Source: an uncultured bacterium
GTDB taxonomy: Bacteria > Cyanobacteriota > Vampirovibrionia > Gastranaerophilales > Gastranaerophilaceae
Direction of reading: 5' to 3'
Length of the DNA: 47,815 nucleotides
Assembly (NCBI GenBank): GCA_949296355.1
Contig: CASFPS010000013.1
Coordinates: 1-47,815 of the forward strand
Part shown: positions 1-10,577 of the stretch, one piece after another
Layout: every line of letters starts with the position of its first letter
How positions within the stretch are numbered: the stretch's first letter is position 1
Notes under the pieces: generated by a model
What the model saw: the letters and a program-made list of their open reading frames with translations, nothing else
Told to the model about the DNA's origin: nothing
The model's database searches: none
Position numbers and translations under genes: made by a program

Positions 1-11
1 TTATAATTTAG

Positions 12-46
12 AAAAAGGCGGCGGTGTGAAACACCGCCGCCTTTTT
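12..46. terminator. Bidirectional intrinsic terminator
   Basis: A 15-bp perfect stem (12-26 with 32-46) begins with an A run and ends with a T run, so it can terminate transcription on either strand. It lies downstream of groEL and probably stops whatever gene lies left of the window. Confidence 0.8.
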
Positions 47-54
47 CTAAAACA

Positions 55-86
55 AAGAGGGCGGCTAAAAAGCCGCCCTCTTTTTA
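55..86 (-). terminator. groEL terminator hairpin
   Basis: A GC-rich 12-bp stem (55-66 with 71-82) with an AAAA loop sits 27 bp past the groEL stop. The T run is better on the plus strand, so it may work in both directions with the neighbouring hairpin. Confidence 0.75.
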
Positions 87-112
87 TTTCTTTTGTTACC
101 GGATTGAAGGAA

Positions 113-1834
<1,722 letters not shown>

Positions 1835-2182
1835 TTATAATTTATTTTTTAAATGTCTTTTAAGACCTGAAAGCATTTTACCTATATTATCAATCTTTGT
1901 TATGATCTCTTGTGAATTAATAAAGCCTAAATTTTCAGATATTAATATTTGTGTTTCCAGTTCTGCAAGTGAACCGCAAGCCATATCCAAAAACCTGAGA
2001 TTTTCTTTATCAGAACTTCTTGCACTTCCTTCTGCAATATTTGAAGGTACAGAAACTGCGGCTCGTCTTATTTGGTTTACAATTCCAAATTTTTCTTCTG
2101 TTGGAAATTCTGATGTCAATTTATAGATTTCTGTAACCAACTCTATAGACTCTTTCCAAACTTCAAGATCTTTATGATTCAT
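1835..2182 (-). CDS. S23 / four-helix-bundle protein (23S rRNA intervening-sequence family)
   Basis: A 115-residue protein of the family annotated as S23 or four helix bundle protein. Typical blocks are visible: DLEVWKESIELV near the start, FGIVNQIRRAAVSVPSNIAEG at 32-52, then an aromatic and acidic helix with LAELETQI. Members are best known as ORFs inside intervening sequences of 23S rRNA in Leptospira, Coxiella and others; their molecular role is not settled. Here the gene sits between groES and groEL in the same direction. No Shine-Dalgarno is visible: heptad repeats run almost to the ATG. The position suggests insertion of a small mobile unit into the operon. Confidence 0.85.
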   Translation of the reverse strand: MNHKDLEVWKESIELVTEIYKLTSEFPTEEKFGIVNQIRRAAVSVPSNIAEGSARSSDKENLRFLDMACGSLAELETQILISENLGFINSQEIITKIDNIGKMLSGLKRHLKNKL

Positions 2183-2185
2183 AAC

Positions 2186-2220
2186 ATCTATTCACTAGTC
2201 ACTAATCACTATTCACTAAT
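2186..2220. repeat. Heptad array, right copy around the S23 gene
   Basis: Units TTCACTA/GTCACTA/ATCACTA repeat with a 7-bp period, beginning 3 bp after the groES stop and ending just before the S23 start. It is complementary in sequence to the array at 1797-1832, so a transcript of the operon could pair the two around the S23 reading frame. Confidence 0.85.
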
Positions 2221-2223
2221 CTG

Positions 2224-2511
2224 CTACTCAACAATCGCTAAAGCATCCTTAATAGAAAGAATCTTGTATTCAACCCCGTCCATTTTAACGTCTGTACCTG
2301 CGTATTTAGCGTAAAGAATGATATCGCCTACTTTAACATCCATCGGTTCTCTTTCACCGTTGTCATTTACTTTACCTTCGCCGACTGCAACTACTTCACC
2401 CTTTTGAGGTTTTTCTTTTGCACTGTCAGGAATAAATATTCCGCCGGAAGTCTGTTCTGTATCTTCAATAACTTTGATAACAATTCTGTCCTGTAATGGT
2501 TTTAGTGCCAT
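2224..2511 (-). CDS. groES: Co-chaperonin GroES (10 kDa)
   Basis: The heptameric lid of the GroEL chamber. The 95-residue protein has the standard start [13 protein letters not shown], the mobile loop around [16 protein letters not shown] (residues 17-32) and the roof hairpin region, and ends ALAIVE. Length and motifs are normal. A strong AAGGAGG site lies upstream of the ATG. It is the first gene of the minus-strand chaperonin operon, and the stop is followed at once by the repeat-framed S23 gene rather than by groEL. Confidence 0.98.
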   Translation of the reverse strand: MALKPLQDRIVIKVIEDTEQTSGGIFIPDSAKEKPQKGEVVAVGEGKVNDNGEREPMDVKVGDIILYAKYAGTDVKMDGVEYKILSIKDALAIVE

Positions 2512-2609
2512 AATATAATCCTCCTTTTTACTAACAATTATATTTATATAATAGATTTTGAAATTTTAATAAAAAATTAAGGAAATTTTAATATTTGAAA
2601 AAGTTTGTA

Positions 2610-2638
2610 TTGATAACGTTTGTTATTTCCTGTATACT
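2610..2638 (+). promoter_or_regulatory. Sigma-70-type promoter of the GH57 gene
   Basis: TTGATA at 2610-2615, a 17-bp spacer and TATACT at 2633-2638 match the consensus at 5 of 6 positions each. The ATG at 2647 lies only 8 nt beyond the -10 box, about where transcription should start, so the mRNA is probably leaderless. Confidence 0.7.
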
Positions 2639-2646
2639 CTAGTTGT

Positions 2647-4878
2647 ATGAATAAGCAGAAACTTTCGCTTGCCTTATACTGGCATATGCATCAACCGGTC
2701 TATGAACTTGAAGGGACATATCTTATGCCCTGGGTTCGCCTGCACGCTGTAAAAGACTATCTGGATATGGTTTTGATTCTGGAAAAATTTCCGACATTGA
2801 AACTTAATTTCAATATTGTACCGGCACTTCTGGACGCTATTATTGATTATTCGGAAGAAGGTTATCACGATATTCATTCGGAACTCACGGTTTCTGATAC
2901 AGAAAAACTAACCGACGAAGAAAAAGCATTCATTATTAACAATTTTTTCAGCTCCCAATATGAAACAATGATATACAGGAGCGAAACTTATAAAAATCTT
3001 TTTCAGAAAAGGTTTGGAAAAGATTCAATTGACATCAATGATTTTTCCTTGCAGGAACTGTCGGATTTAATGGCATTGTTTAATCTGGTATGGATTGATC
3101 CGGTTCACTTTGAAAGATATCCGCGCCTGCAGGAACTCTGGGAAAAGCAGAGCGGGTATACAACAGAAGACAGAAGAGAAATTATTGATATTCAGAAACA
3201 AATAATAAGAGAAATTATTCCGGCTTACAAAAAATATATTCAGACAGGAAGAATTGAACTTACAACAAGCCCTTATTACCACGCAATTTTACCGATTTTG
3301 ATTGACCTTAAAGCCGCAACAAAATCAGTTATAACAACAGAAGGGCTTCCGGCGTCTCTGGGGATGCTTGAAGATGCTAAATATCAGGTAAGAAGCGCGC
3401 TTGACAGAATCGAACAAATTTTCGGCGTAAGACCGGAAGGTATGTGGCCGCCTGAATTATGTCTCGGACCTAAAACTTTGAATTTGCTTGCAAAAGAAGG
3501 TATTAAATGGACAATTTCAGATGAGGGTGTTTTATCAAATTCTATTAATTTTGATTTTATAAGAGACTTTAAAGGCAACTTAAACGACCCTTATCATCTT
3601 TTAAAAGTTTATACTTATGAGACAAAAGATTCCGGGATTGACGTGATTTTCAGAGACAGGTCAATACCTAATCTTATAAACTTTGAATATGCGGGAATTA
3701 ATCCTCAGATGGCAGCGGGAGATTTGTACGAAAAAATCAAAATGATTCAGAACAAACTGCTTGTTTCACCTGATAATACGCATCTTTTGACAATAGCTTC
3801 CGACTGCGAAAACTGCTGGGAAAACTACCAGAACGACGGGCGGGATTTTCTTGAAAATATTTATTCTCTGATAGAAAATGACGATTCGCTTGAAACTGTC
3901 TTAATAAGTGACTACATCCGTAAGGACAAATACAAAAAAGAGCTCAAAAAAATTCATTCCGGCTCCTGGATTGATAAGACTTTTCAGTTCTGGATAGGAG
4001 AGCCTGAGAAAAATAAAGCGTGGGCTTATTTGAAGAAAACAAAAGACGATTTTGACAGTTTTGTAAAAGAGGACAGCGCTAATCCTAATATTAAATACGC
4101 AAAACGCGAACTTTTGATAGCAGAAGGCAGCGACTGGTTCTGGTGGTACGGCGAGCCTAATAACTCGGGTCAGGATTTTGTGTTTGACTATATGTTTAGA
4201 GAACGGCTGAAAAATGTATATACAGTTCTCGGCAAAACTTATCCGGAATATCTGGACAAAACTCTTATAACCGCAATAGAAGTTCCGTTCAGATATCCTA
4301 AACGCAATATTACTCCAAAGATGGACGGCTTAAATTCAAGTTCGGACGACTGGTATAATGCAGGTTCTCTGAGCATGCTAGACGGTCCTGTATTCAGGGA
4401 AAATAAAAATGTAGATAAAATCAACTTCGGGTGCGACAGGGATAATATCTACTTCCGGCTGCACGTTAACAAAGGTTCGGGGGAGATAAGTTTTGTCGAC
4501 CGCATAAACCAGTTTTATATTTATACAAGAAACGCAACTACTCCGCAAAACAGGGCATACATAAGACTTATAAGCAAAACGGATAACCCGTATCCTATTC
4601 TTCTGGAAAAATTTGAACATGAAATCACACTTACGCTTATAAGCGATACGCTTTTCCCGCCGAGGTTAACTGCATCATTGCACCCTAATATGTGGACGCT
4701 CGATAATCCGGACGGAATTAAAACTGTATACAAAGATGTAATTGATATTTCTATTCCGTTTGAAAAACTCGGGATTCAGCAGGGAGAAACAGTTGAATTT
4801 TTCCTTGCAAATACGGATTCCGGAGTCAAAAACACCTACATCCCGCAGGAAATTCTGCTATCCATGACAAGAGAGTAA
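2647..4878 (+). CDS. Glycoside hydrolase family 57 (alpha-amylase / 4-alpha-glucanotransferase type)
   Basis: A retaining alpha-glucan enzyme of about 743 residues, probably acting on glycogen or maltodextrin in the cytosol, since no signal peptide is seen. GH57 motifs are present: HMHQP at 13-17, the nucleophile motif WPPE with Glu270, and the acid/base region SDCENCWEN with Asp386. The last 200 or so residues form a beta-rich region resembling the glucodextranase/DOMON-like domain found behind GH57 domains. The start at 2647 is chosen because HMHQP should lie close to the N-terminus and because it fits the promoter; an upstream TTG at 2620 would lie between the -35 and -10 boxes. Substrate cannot be told from sequence. 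Confidence 0.9.
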   Translation: MNKQKLSLALYWHMHQPVYELEGTYLMPWVRLHAVKDYLDMVLILEKFPTLKLNFNIVPALLDAIIDYSEEGYHDIHSELTVSDTEKLTDEEKAFIINNFFSSQYETMIYRSETYKNLFQKRFGKDSIDINDFSLQELSDLMALFNLVWIDPVHFERYPRLQELWEKQSGYTTEDRREIIDIQKQIIREIIPAYKKYIQTGRIELTTSPYYHAILPILIDLKAATKSVITTEGLPASLGMLEDAKYQVRSALDRIEQIFGVRPEGMWPPELCLGPKTLNLLAKEGIKWTISDEGVLSNSINFDFIRDFKGNLNDPYHLLKVYTYETKDSGIDVIFRDRSIPNLINFEYAGINPQMAAGDLYEKIKMIQNKLLVSPDNTHLLTIASDCENCWENYQNDGRDFLENIYSLIENDDSLETVLISDYIRKDKYKKELKKIHSGSWIDKTFQFWIGEPEKNKAWAYLKKTKDDFDSFVKEDSANPNIKYAKRELLIAEGSDWFWWYGEPNNSGQDFVFDYMFRERLKNVYTVLGKTYPEYLDKTLITAIEVPFRYPKRNITPKMDGLNSSSDDWYNAGSLSMLDGPVFRENKNVDKINFGCDRDNIYFRLHVNKGSGEISFVDRINQFYIYTRNATTPQNRAYIRLISKTDNPYPILLEKFEHEITLTLISDTLFPPRLTASLHPNMWTLDNPDGIKTVYKDVIDISIPFEKLGIQQGETVEFFLANTDSGVKNTYIPQEILLSMTRE

Positions 4879-4907
4879 GAAAATAATACAAAATTGAGGT
4901 TATTAAA

Positions 4908-5528
4908 GTGGATTTATATGAAGCTATATACAACAGACGTACAGTTAGAGATTTTAAAGACAAAGTTGTACCGGATGAAGTTTTAACACGCATAATTAAT
5001 GCAGGTTTGCAAGCTCCGACACACGACCATCTCAGGAATTGGGAGTTTGTAATTTTAAAAGATAAAGAGGATAAAGAAAGAGCTTTGCAATTTATAAGAC
5101 TTGGTGTTGAACCTACTCTTGAAATTTTAAAAAAAGTTCTTGTAGAAGGAACTCCCCAGCAAAAAATGTATGCACTCGCTATGCCCAGACAATATTCAAT
5201 GCTAATGAATGCTTCTCACGTCATTCTACCGTTTTTTAAATCAAATTCAGGCGTTTTGAAACCAAGTTGTGTAAGTTCATTGAATCCTATTTCATCAATT
5301 TGGTGTGTAATTGAAAATATATTTTTAGCTGCTACAGCAGAAGGTCTTGCATGTTCTATGAGAATCCCGGTTGGTATTGAAGGGGAAAAAGTTGCAGACA
5401 TTGTCGGAGCTCCTGATAATTACTTATTACCTTGCTATATCGGCTTAGGCTACCCTGCAGAAAATAAATCTGAAGCAGAACAAATTCAATATAAAGCAGA
5501 AGATAAAATGCACATTGGTAAGTGGTAA
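4908..5528 (+). CDS. Nitroreductase-family FMN oxidoreductase
   Basis: A 206-residue flavoprotein fold of the nitroreductase superfamily, which moves electrons from NAD(P)H to various small acceptors. The opening LYEAIYNRRTVRDFKDKVVP is the classical FMN-phosphate-binding start, followed by APTHDHLRNWEFVIL, and near the end LPCYIGLGYPAEN is the usual closing motif. Start is GTG, preceded by a TGAGG site about 9 nt upstream. It follows the GH57 gene after 29 bp and may share its transcript. The physiological substrate is unknown. Confidence 0.9.
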   Translation: MDLYEAIYNRRTVRDFKDKVVPDEVLTRIINAGLQAPTHDHLRNWEFVILKDKEDKERALQFIRLGVEPTLEILKKVLVEGTPQQKMYALAMPRQYSMLMNASHVILPFFKSNSGVLKPSCVSSLNPISSIWCVIENIFLAATAEGLACSMRIPVGIEGEKVADIVGAPDNYLLPCYIGLGYPAENKSEAEQIQYKAEDKMHIGKW

Positions 5529-6130
5529 AATAAGTTACGGTTGAGTTAGTATGAAGTACCCCGCAATGCTCAATTAACACATTCCCCTCGCCCTTTTGGG
5601 GAGAGGGAGCAGGCGTTATTGAGCCGAAAGGCGAAATTTACGGATGCGGGTGAGGGGCTGATATTAAAATATATACTGGATTGCCGCGTCGCTCTCGCTC
5701 CTCGCAATGACACTCAAATAGTATGCTTATCTACTAACCCAAACATTCCCCCCCCCCCGCAATAACGCTAAACTTGTAGTTCTACCTACCAACCAAAATA
5801 CATTTACCCCCGCAATGACGCCAAGCTTGTAGTCTCACCTGACACCCCAAATACATTTACCCCTGCCGTCATTCAGAGGGCGTCAGCCCGAAGAATCTCT
5901 AAAAATTTTTTGTCAGGTAAAACCTGACCTATATTTCTAAACAAATTGAACATCAGCGCGCATTCCCTCACCAACGGGGAGGGCTAGGGAGGGGGTTAGA
6001 AGTAGTTAGTAAATGGTTGTGCTTTAGCCAGACAATAACTTACACAACTAAAACCAAACCTACATTTCTCAGTCACTTAGTCACTTAATCACTCAGTCAC
6101 CCGTAAGACACATTTACCCCTCTTTAAATA
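5529..6130. repeat. Repeat mosaic between convergent genes
   Basis: This gap holds no gene but a chain of palindromic modules. A CCCTCGCC...GGTGAGGGG unit spans 5579-5665, a GGATTGCC...CGCAATGAC unit is near 5680-5710, and a GTCATTCAGAGGGCGTCAGCCC...GAATCTC unit is near 5871-5910. A GTCAGGTAAAACCTGAC hairpin follows near 5920, then another CCCTCACC unit near 5965-6000. The modules recur in other gaps of this window in both orientations. A C-homopolymer run (about 10 C) is at 5748-5758. Confidence 0.8.
6070..6101. repeat. Octad array (CAGTCACT)4
   Basis: Four 8-bp units in the order CAGTCACT, TAGTCACT, TAATCACT, CAGTCACC. The same ordered array occurs near 28656 and 34321. Confidence 0.85.
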
Positions 6131-6132
6131 TA

Positions 6133-6165
6133 AAAAGCGTGTGTCTTAAATAAGACACACGCTTT
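6133..6165 (-). terminator. Terminator of the HU gene
   Basis: A 15-bp perfect stem (6133-6147 with 6151-6165) with flanking A and T runs lies 22 bp beyond the HU stop on the minus strand. Confidence 0.85.
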
Positions 6166-6186
6166 AAAAAACTTATAAGCTGCTAA

Positions 6187-6465
6187 TTACTTGCCGTTAA
6201 CAACTTCTTTGAATTTCTTACCGGCAGAGAATACAGGAACTGTCTTAGCAGGGATTTTGATTTCCTTACCGGTTTGAGGGTTTCTGCCGTTTCTAGCAGC
6301 TCTCTTGCGTGGTTCAAAAGTACCAAAGCCAACTAAAGTAACTTTTTTACCTTTAGAAACTGTTTTTTGAACTGTTTCGATTAAAGCTGATAAAACTTCG
6401 TTAGCTTCTTTTTGAGTAACTTTTGATTTCTTAGAAATTTCTTGTACTAATTCTTCTTTGTTCAT
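6187..6465 (-). CDS. hup: HU-family nucleoid protein
   Basis: A 92-residue histone-like DNA-bending protein that acts as a dimer on the nucleoid. It begins MNKEELVQEISKKSKVTQKE, has the GFGTFEPRKRAARNGRNP stretch with the conserved GRNPQTG at the tip of the DNA-binding arm, and the PAKTVPVFSAGKKFKEVV C-terminus. Length is normal. A GAAAGGAG ribosome site precedes the ATG. It is a single-gene unit ended by a strong hairpin. HU and IHF subunits are hard to separate by sequence, but HU is the better fit. Confidence 0.97.
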   Translation of the reverse strand: MNKEELVQEISKKSKVTQKEANEVLSALIETVQKTVSKGKKVTLVGFGTFEPRKRAARNGRNPQTGKEIKIPAKTVPVFSAGKKFKEVVNGK

Positions 6466-6660
6466 TATAAAACTCCTTTCTTCTATTTACAAATTCTATT
6501 ATACAGACTCCATAAAAGAATGCAAGCTTTTTTTCTTGAAAATACTCACAAAGTCTGGCTTCCGGCGTTTAGCCTTAAAAACCGCTTTAAAAGGGCGTTT
6601 TAGACAAAAACAACCCTTTTATAGTTTGTAATAATTTAATTTTAGCCATGCTTCTTATAA

Positions 6661-7890
6661 TTAAATTAACTCAATATTTTCTCTTTTTACGGTTTTTTGC
6701 TCTGATGTTTCCAGATTTTTCACTGTAACCTGATTAGTGCTAAGCTCATCTTCACCGAGTATTAAAGCATATTTTGCCACTTTTGAAGCCTTTTCAAGCT
6801 GCTTGACAAACTTTTTATTAGTAAGGTCAAATTCACAGCTGATACCCTTACTCCGCAGTTCTTCTGCCAGTTTAACAGCTTCAATCATATTGCCGGAGAC
6901 AACGAAAGCCTTTGTCTTTTCTTCCGTCTTACTGCCGATAAGTGAAGCCAGCCTTTCCATGCCCATTGCAAACCCTATTGCCGGAGTATCTTCTCCGCCG
7001 AGATTTCTGACCAGACTGTCATATCTTCCGCCCCCGCATACAGCGTTTTGAGAGCCGAGATTATTTGACTTAATCTCAAAAACCGTCCGGTTATAATAAT
7101 CCAAGCCTCTTACAAGCAGCTTGTTAATCTCATATTTTATTCCGAGCGCATCAAGATATTCTTTTAATTCGTTAAAGTGATTTGCACAATCTTCGCAAAT
7201 AAAATCAGATTGAATAACCGCCTGAATTTCAGGCTTTGCATAAATTGCTTTGCACTCTTCCACTTTGCAGTCCAGAAGTCTCAGCGGATTTTTTTCGTAT
7301 CTTGCCTGACAATCAGGGCAAAGTTCATTCAAATAAGGTTTAATAACCGCTTTTAGCTTTGTTTTAAATGTTTCTCTGCACTCCGGACAGCCGAGAGAAT
7401 TTAGCTCTACTGACAAATCGTTTAAACCGAGAGCTTTAAGATAATTTACAGCCATCAAAATAACTTCCGCATCAGCAGTTGCCTGTTTTATCCCGAAAAC
7501 TTCCACCCCGACCTGATGGAATTGTCTCTGCCTTCCTGCCTGCGGGCGCTCGTATCTGAACATAGGTCCTTTATACCAGAGTTTTACCGGAGCTGATAAT
7601 CTGTGCATGCCGTTTTCTATAAACGAACGTACTACTCCTGCTGTATTTTCCGGTCTCAAAGTCAAAGAACGTTCGCTTTTTTCAAACGTATACATTTCTT
7701 TGTTTACAATATCAGTGGTATCTCCAACGCCGCGCGCAAAGAGTTCGGTTGCTTCAAATATCGGAGTCCTTATTTCTTTTGCGCCGTAACTTGAAAAAAC
7801 CTGATTTGCTTTTTCTTCCATAAAATGCCATACAGGCATTTCAGAAGGTAATATATCTTTTGTTCCTTTTTGTACTTTTATTATTGCCAT
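6661..7890 (-). CDS. hisS: Histidyl-tRNA synthetase
   Basis: A class II aminoacyl-tRNA synthetase of 409 residues that charges tRNA-His. It opens with IKVQKGTKDILPSEM. Motif 2 reads RYERPQAGRQRQFHQ, the histidine-binding motifs LVRGLDYYNRTVFE and AVCGGGRYD are intact, and motif 3 is GFAMGMERL. The anticodon-binding domain follows from about residue 320. A cysteine cluster in the insertion domain (CPECRETF...CPDCQARY...CEDC) looks like a metal-binding knuckle, seen in many bacterial HisRS. It is transcribed divergently from dapF with a 58-bp shared promoter region. Confidence 0.98.
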   Translation of the reverse strand: MAIIKVQKGTKDILPSEMPVWHFMEEKANQVFSSYGAKEIRTPIFEATELFARGVGDTTDIVNKEMYTFEKSERSLTLRPENTAGVVRSFIENGMHRLSAPVKLWYKGPMFRYERPQAGRQRQFHQVGVEVFGIKQATADAEVILMAVNYLKALGLNDLSVELNSLGCPECRETFKTKLKAVIKPYLNELCPDCQARYEKNPLRLLDCKVEECKAIYAKPEIQAVIQSDFICEDCANHFNELKEYLDALGIKYEINKLLVRGLDYYNRTVFEIKSNNLGSQNAVCGGGRYDSLVRNLGGEDTPAIGFAMGMERLASLIGSKTEEKTKAFVVSGNMIEAVKLAEELRSKGISCEFDLTNKKFVKQLEKASKVAKYALILGEDELSTNQVTVKNLETSEQKTVKRENIELI

Positions 7891-7948
7891 AATCCCGATT
7901 CCCTTATATACTTTAATTATAATTGTACTACAAAAAGGAAGGGCTGAG

Positions 7949-8800
7949 ATGGAAATAAAAGTTACTAAAATGCAGGGCTGCGGTAATGACTTTGTAATAT
8001 TGGATTATGAAGAATTTTTAAAGTTCAATTTATCAATGTCTGATACGGCAAAAGCCCTTTGTGACAGACATTTTGGAATCGGAGCCGACGGGCTTATTAT
8101 TCCTGATACTTTTGAAGAGTCTGCAGACATCGGCTGGTACTTTTATAATTCTGACGGCTCGACAGCCCAGATGTGCGGCAACGGAATGAGATGTTTTGCA
8201 AAATACGTATTTGACAGAGGTCTGGTACAAAAAAATGAGTTTTCGGTAAAAACTCTTGCAGGCATAATATCTCCTAAAATCCTTGAAAACGGAGAGGTTC
8301 AGGTAAACATGTCCAAACCGGTTCTCAAGTCTGAATTAATCCCGTTTATTCCGCATGATAATATGAATTACAAAATGGCAGTAAAAAATATTGTATTTGA
8401 AGGGAATGCCATTTCTATGGGAAATCCGCATTTTGTAATATTTGTCTCGCCGGAAGAAGATTTGATGAAGCTTGCAAAAGAGTACGGTCCTTTAATTGAA
8501 ACCTCTGCAGAATTTCCTGAAAAAACAAATGTCGAATTTGTAAAAATTCTTTCTCCTAACAAAATAAAATTATGTGTCTGGGAGCGCGGCTGCGGAATCA
8601 CACTTGCCTGCGGAACCGGAGCATGCGCAAGCGTTGTCGCCGGAATTTTGAAAGGCTGCCTCAATAATTCAGCAGAAGTTGAGCTTCCGGGCGGTACTGT
8701 AAAAATTGACTGGGCAGGAGATAAAATTCTGACAGCTAAAGATGTTTTCTTAACCGGTTCTGCAGAATACGTGTTTGAAGCAAAAATGCTGAATGTTTAA
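7949..8800 (+). CDS. dapF: Diaminopimelate epimerase
   Basis: Converts LL- to meso-diaminopimelate for lysine and peptidoglycan synthesis without a cofactor, using two cysteines. Both are present: Cys76 in the MCGNGMRC motif and Cys221 in LACGTGACA. The start MEIKVTKMQGCGNDFVILD is typical and the 283-residue length is normal. An AAGGAAGG site precedes the ATG. The gene is followed after 78 bp by a LeuD-type gene and the two may be cotranscribed. It supplies the same peptidoglycan pathway as murD-ftsW-murG further right. Confidence 0.97.
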   Translation: MEIKVTKMQGCGNDFVILDYEEFLKFNLSMSDTAKALCDRHFGIGADGLIIPDTFEESADIGWYFYNSDGSTAQMCGNGMRCFAKYVFDRGLVQKNEFSVKTLAGIISPKILENGEVQVNMSKPVLKSELIPFIPHDNMNYKMAVKNIVFEGNAISMGNPHFVIFVSPEEDLMKLAKEYGPLIETSAEFPEKTNVEFVKILSPNKIKLCVWERGCGITLACGTGACASVVAGILKGCLNNSAEVELPGGTVKIDWAGDKILTAKDVFLTGSAEYVFEAKMLNV

Positions 8801-8878
8801 TTTTGCCCGCACAAAGTAGACAAAAAACGGTTTAAAGTAGTAAAATAAAAAGAATAAAGAGAAAAAAGAAGGAAAGAT

Positions 8879-9373
8879 ATGAAAGGAAAGGCATTTAAAT
8901 TCGGGGACAACATTTCTACCGACCACATAGCCCCGGGCAGATTATTTCACCTGCGCTCCGACCTGCAGGAGTTTGCAAAACATGTATTAGAAGATGCAGA
9001 TGAAAATTTTGCAAAAAATATGAAAAAAGGCGACTTTGTCGTTGCCGGAAACAACTTTGGCTTGGGTTCTTCACGAGAACACGCCCCGCAAATTATTAAA
9101 ATTGCAGGCGTCGGCGCGGTTATTGCCAAATCTTTTGCCAGAATTTTCTACAGAAATGCAATAAATATCGGGCTTCTGGCAATTGAATGCGACACAGACG
9201 GAATTGATGCCGGAGATGAACTGGATTTAGACATCAAAGCCGGTACGCTTAAGAATTTGACAAAAGGAACAATTACAACAATAGAACCGCTTCCGGATGT
9301 TATGATTAAGCTTCTTGAAGACGGCGGGCTCATTGAACACATTAAAAAGCACGGTGATTTAATCCTCGGCTAG
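8879..9373 (+). CDS. leuD: LeuD-type dehydratase small subunit (3-isopropylmalate dehydratase family)
   Basis: A 164-residue swivel domain of the aconitase superfamily. LeuD pairs with LeuC to isomerise 2- to 3-isopropylmalate in leucine synthesis. Motifs seen: GDNISTDHIAPGR near residue 9, the substrate-loop motif NNFGLGSSREHAP near 58-70 and AKSFARIFYRNAINIGL. The short length fits the archaeal-type LeuD clade, whose members may also act on homoaconitate or methylmalate. No large subunit is present in the window, so the exact substrate is open. A GAAGGAAAG site sets the start. Confidence 0.85.
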   Translation: MKGKAFKFGDNISTDHIAPGRLFHLRSDLQEFAKHVLEDADENFAKNMKKGDFVVAGNNFGLGSSREHAPQIIKIAGVGAVIAKSFARIFYRNAINIGLLAIECDTDGIDAGDELDLDIKAGTLKNLTKGTITTIEPLPDVMIKLLEDGGLIEHIKKHGDLILG

Positions 9374-10005
9374 GTGTAATGGGGTTGACGGGTGAATAGA
9401 AATTCGACTCAAAAGTTTTAGAGTAGACAATAACTTTTCTATTCCGGTGGGAACGCTGACGCTTTTCCCACCCTACACCTGATACAGACTTGTGTCACGC
9501 CAAATGAGTGACAGCACTCCGGTAGGTAAGCCTACAAGTCGGGCGTCATTCAGAGCCCGACAGCAATTCAGGGGCGAAGAATCACTGAAACTGGTGAATA
9601 GTGAGGAGTGAATAGTGAATAGAAAATTTTTACAATAGTTATAGAGATTCTTCGGGCTAACGCCCTCTGAATGACGGCAAGGGTAAATATATTTGGGTTG
9701 TCAGTCGACGTAGGGTGGGAAAAGCGTTAGCGTTCCCACCGGAAAAGTAGATAGGTCGGGTTTTAGCCCGACAATAACTAAATAAAAAATGGATTGCCAC
9801 GAAAATCAAAGATTTTCTCGCAATGACAGCACATTGGTAAGTCTCAATACCGGAAATGTAGATTGGGTGAAACCAACAATAACCTGCAGGATTGCCACGC
9901 CCCTTACGGGTCTCGCAATGACGCCAAACCGGTAGCTTTACTTACCAGCCCAAACATTTACCCCCAGAAATAAATTTTTACTCACGACTCATTAAACAGG
10001 TAAGA
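9374..10005. repeat. Repeat mosaic upstream of the zinc-ribbon gene
   Basis: No gene is visible here. The stretch is a chain of modules: GGTGGGAA...TTCCCACC palindromes at 9447-9475 and 9712-9742; GATTCTTC...GAATGAC units near 9546-9590 and 9645-9685; GGTCGGGTTTTAGCCCGAC near 9754; and GGATTGCC...CGCAATGAC units near 9790-9826 and 9890-9922. A heptad array is at 9593-9622. Several modules are joined by GTAG or by ACAATAAC spacers. Confidence 0.8.
9593..9622. repeat. Heptad array
   Basis: About four 7-bp units of GTGAATA type, with one GTGAGGA variant. The array is almost identical, including that variant unit, to the one at 36170-36199. Confidence 0.8.
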
Positions 10006-10016
10006 AAGGAGATTTT

Positions 10017-10505
10017 ATGGATAACAAAACAACAATTACATGTCCGGCATGCGGAAAGAAAATGACAAAAATTACAGTTCCGGAGTCAAATATCGAAGTC
10101 GATATTTGTCTTGACGGCTGCGGGGGCATATTCTTTGACAACAGAGAGCTGCAGCAGGTTGATGAACCAATTGACAACATTGACGAAATTCTTAAAGCTA
10201 TTCAGAACAAAGAGTTTGAAAAAGTTGACACAACAGCAAAAAGAATTTGCCCTTTATGCAATATTCCAATGGTAAAACAAGGCTCCGGAACTGAAGTTGA
10301 AATAGATTCATGCAACATCTGCGGCGCAACTTTCCTTGATAACGGAGAGTTAACTAAATTAAGAGAACTTAAAAATAAAGGCGGAGAAGATATTGTAAAC
10401 GAAGCACTCAAAAAAGTAGAAGCTTCTATGCCGAAAATTTCCGGAAAACCTTCCGGAGGAGTCACCTTTCTCCAGAATTTTATAACAAATTTATTGCTTA
10501 AATAG
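10017..10505 (+). CDS. Tandem zf-TFIIB zinc-ribbon protein
   Basis: A 162-residue protein with two copies of the zf-TFIIB-like zinc ribbon. The first has CPACGKKM...DICLDGCGGIFFDNREL (residues about 9-46) and the second CPLCNIPM...DSCNICGATFLDNGEL (about 75-110). Each has two Cys pairs to bind one zinc. A basic, glycine-rich tail follows. Proteins of this family are widespread and mostly uncharacterised; a nucleic-acid or protein contact role is only an inference. An AAAGGAG site precedes the start. It appears to be a single-gene unit, ended by the hairpin at 10521. Confidence 0.85.
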   Translation: MDNKTTITCPACGKKMTKITVPESNIEVDICLDGCGGIFFDNRELQQVDEPIDNIDEILKAIQNKEFEKVDTTAKRICPLCNIPMVKQGSGTEVEIDSCNICGATFLDNGELTKLRELKNKGGEDIVNEALKKVEASMPKISGKPSGGVTFLQNFITNLLLK

Positions 10506-10520
10506 AATGATAAATTAACA

Positions 10521-10551
10521 GTGGGGGCGCGGTTGAAAACCGCGCCCCCAC
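10521..10551. terminator. Bidirectional terminator between convergent genes
   Basis: A 14-bp perfect GC-rich stem (10521-10534 with 10538-10551) sits between the zinc-ribbon gene and the convergent permease gene. T tracts are short on both sides. Confidence 0.75.
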
Positions 10552-10577
10552 TTTGTTCTGTTAAAGTCCTTTATTTA

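Noticed and set aside
2512..2609. CIRCE operator for HrcA before groES
   Set aside because: No TTAGCACTC inverted pair is present in this gap.
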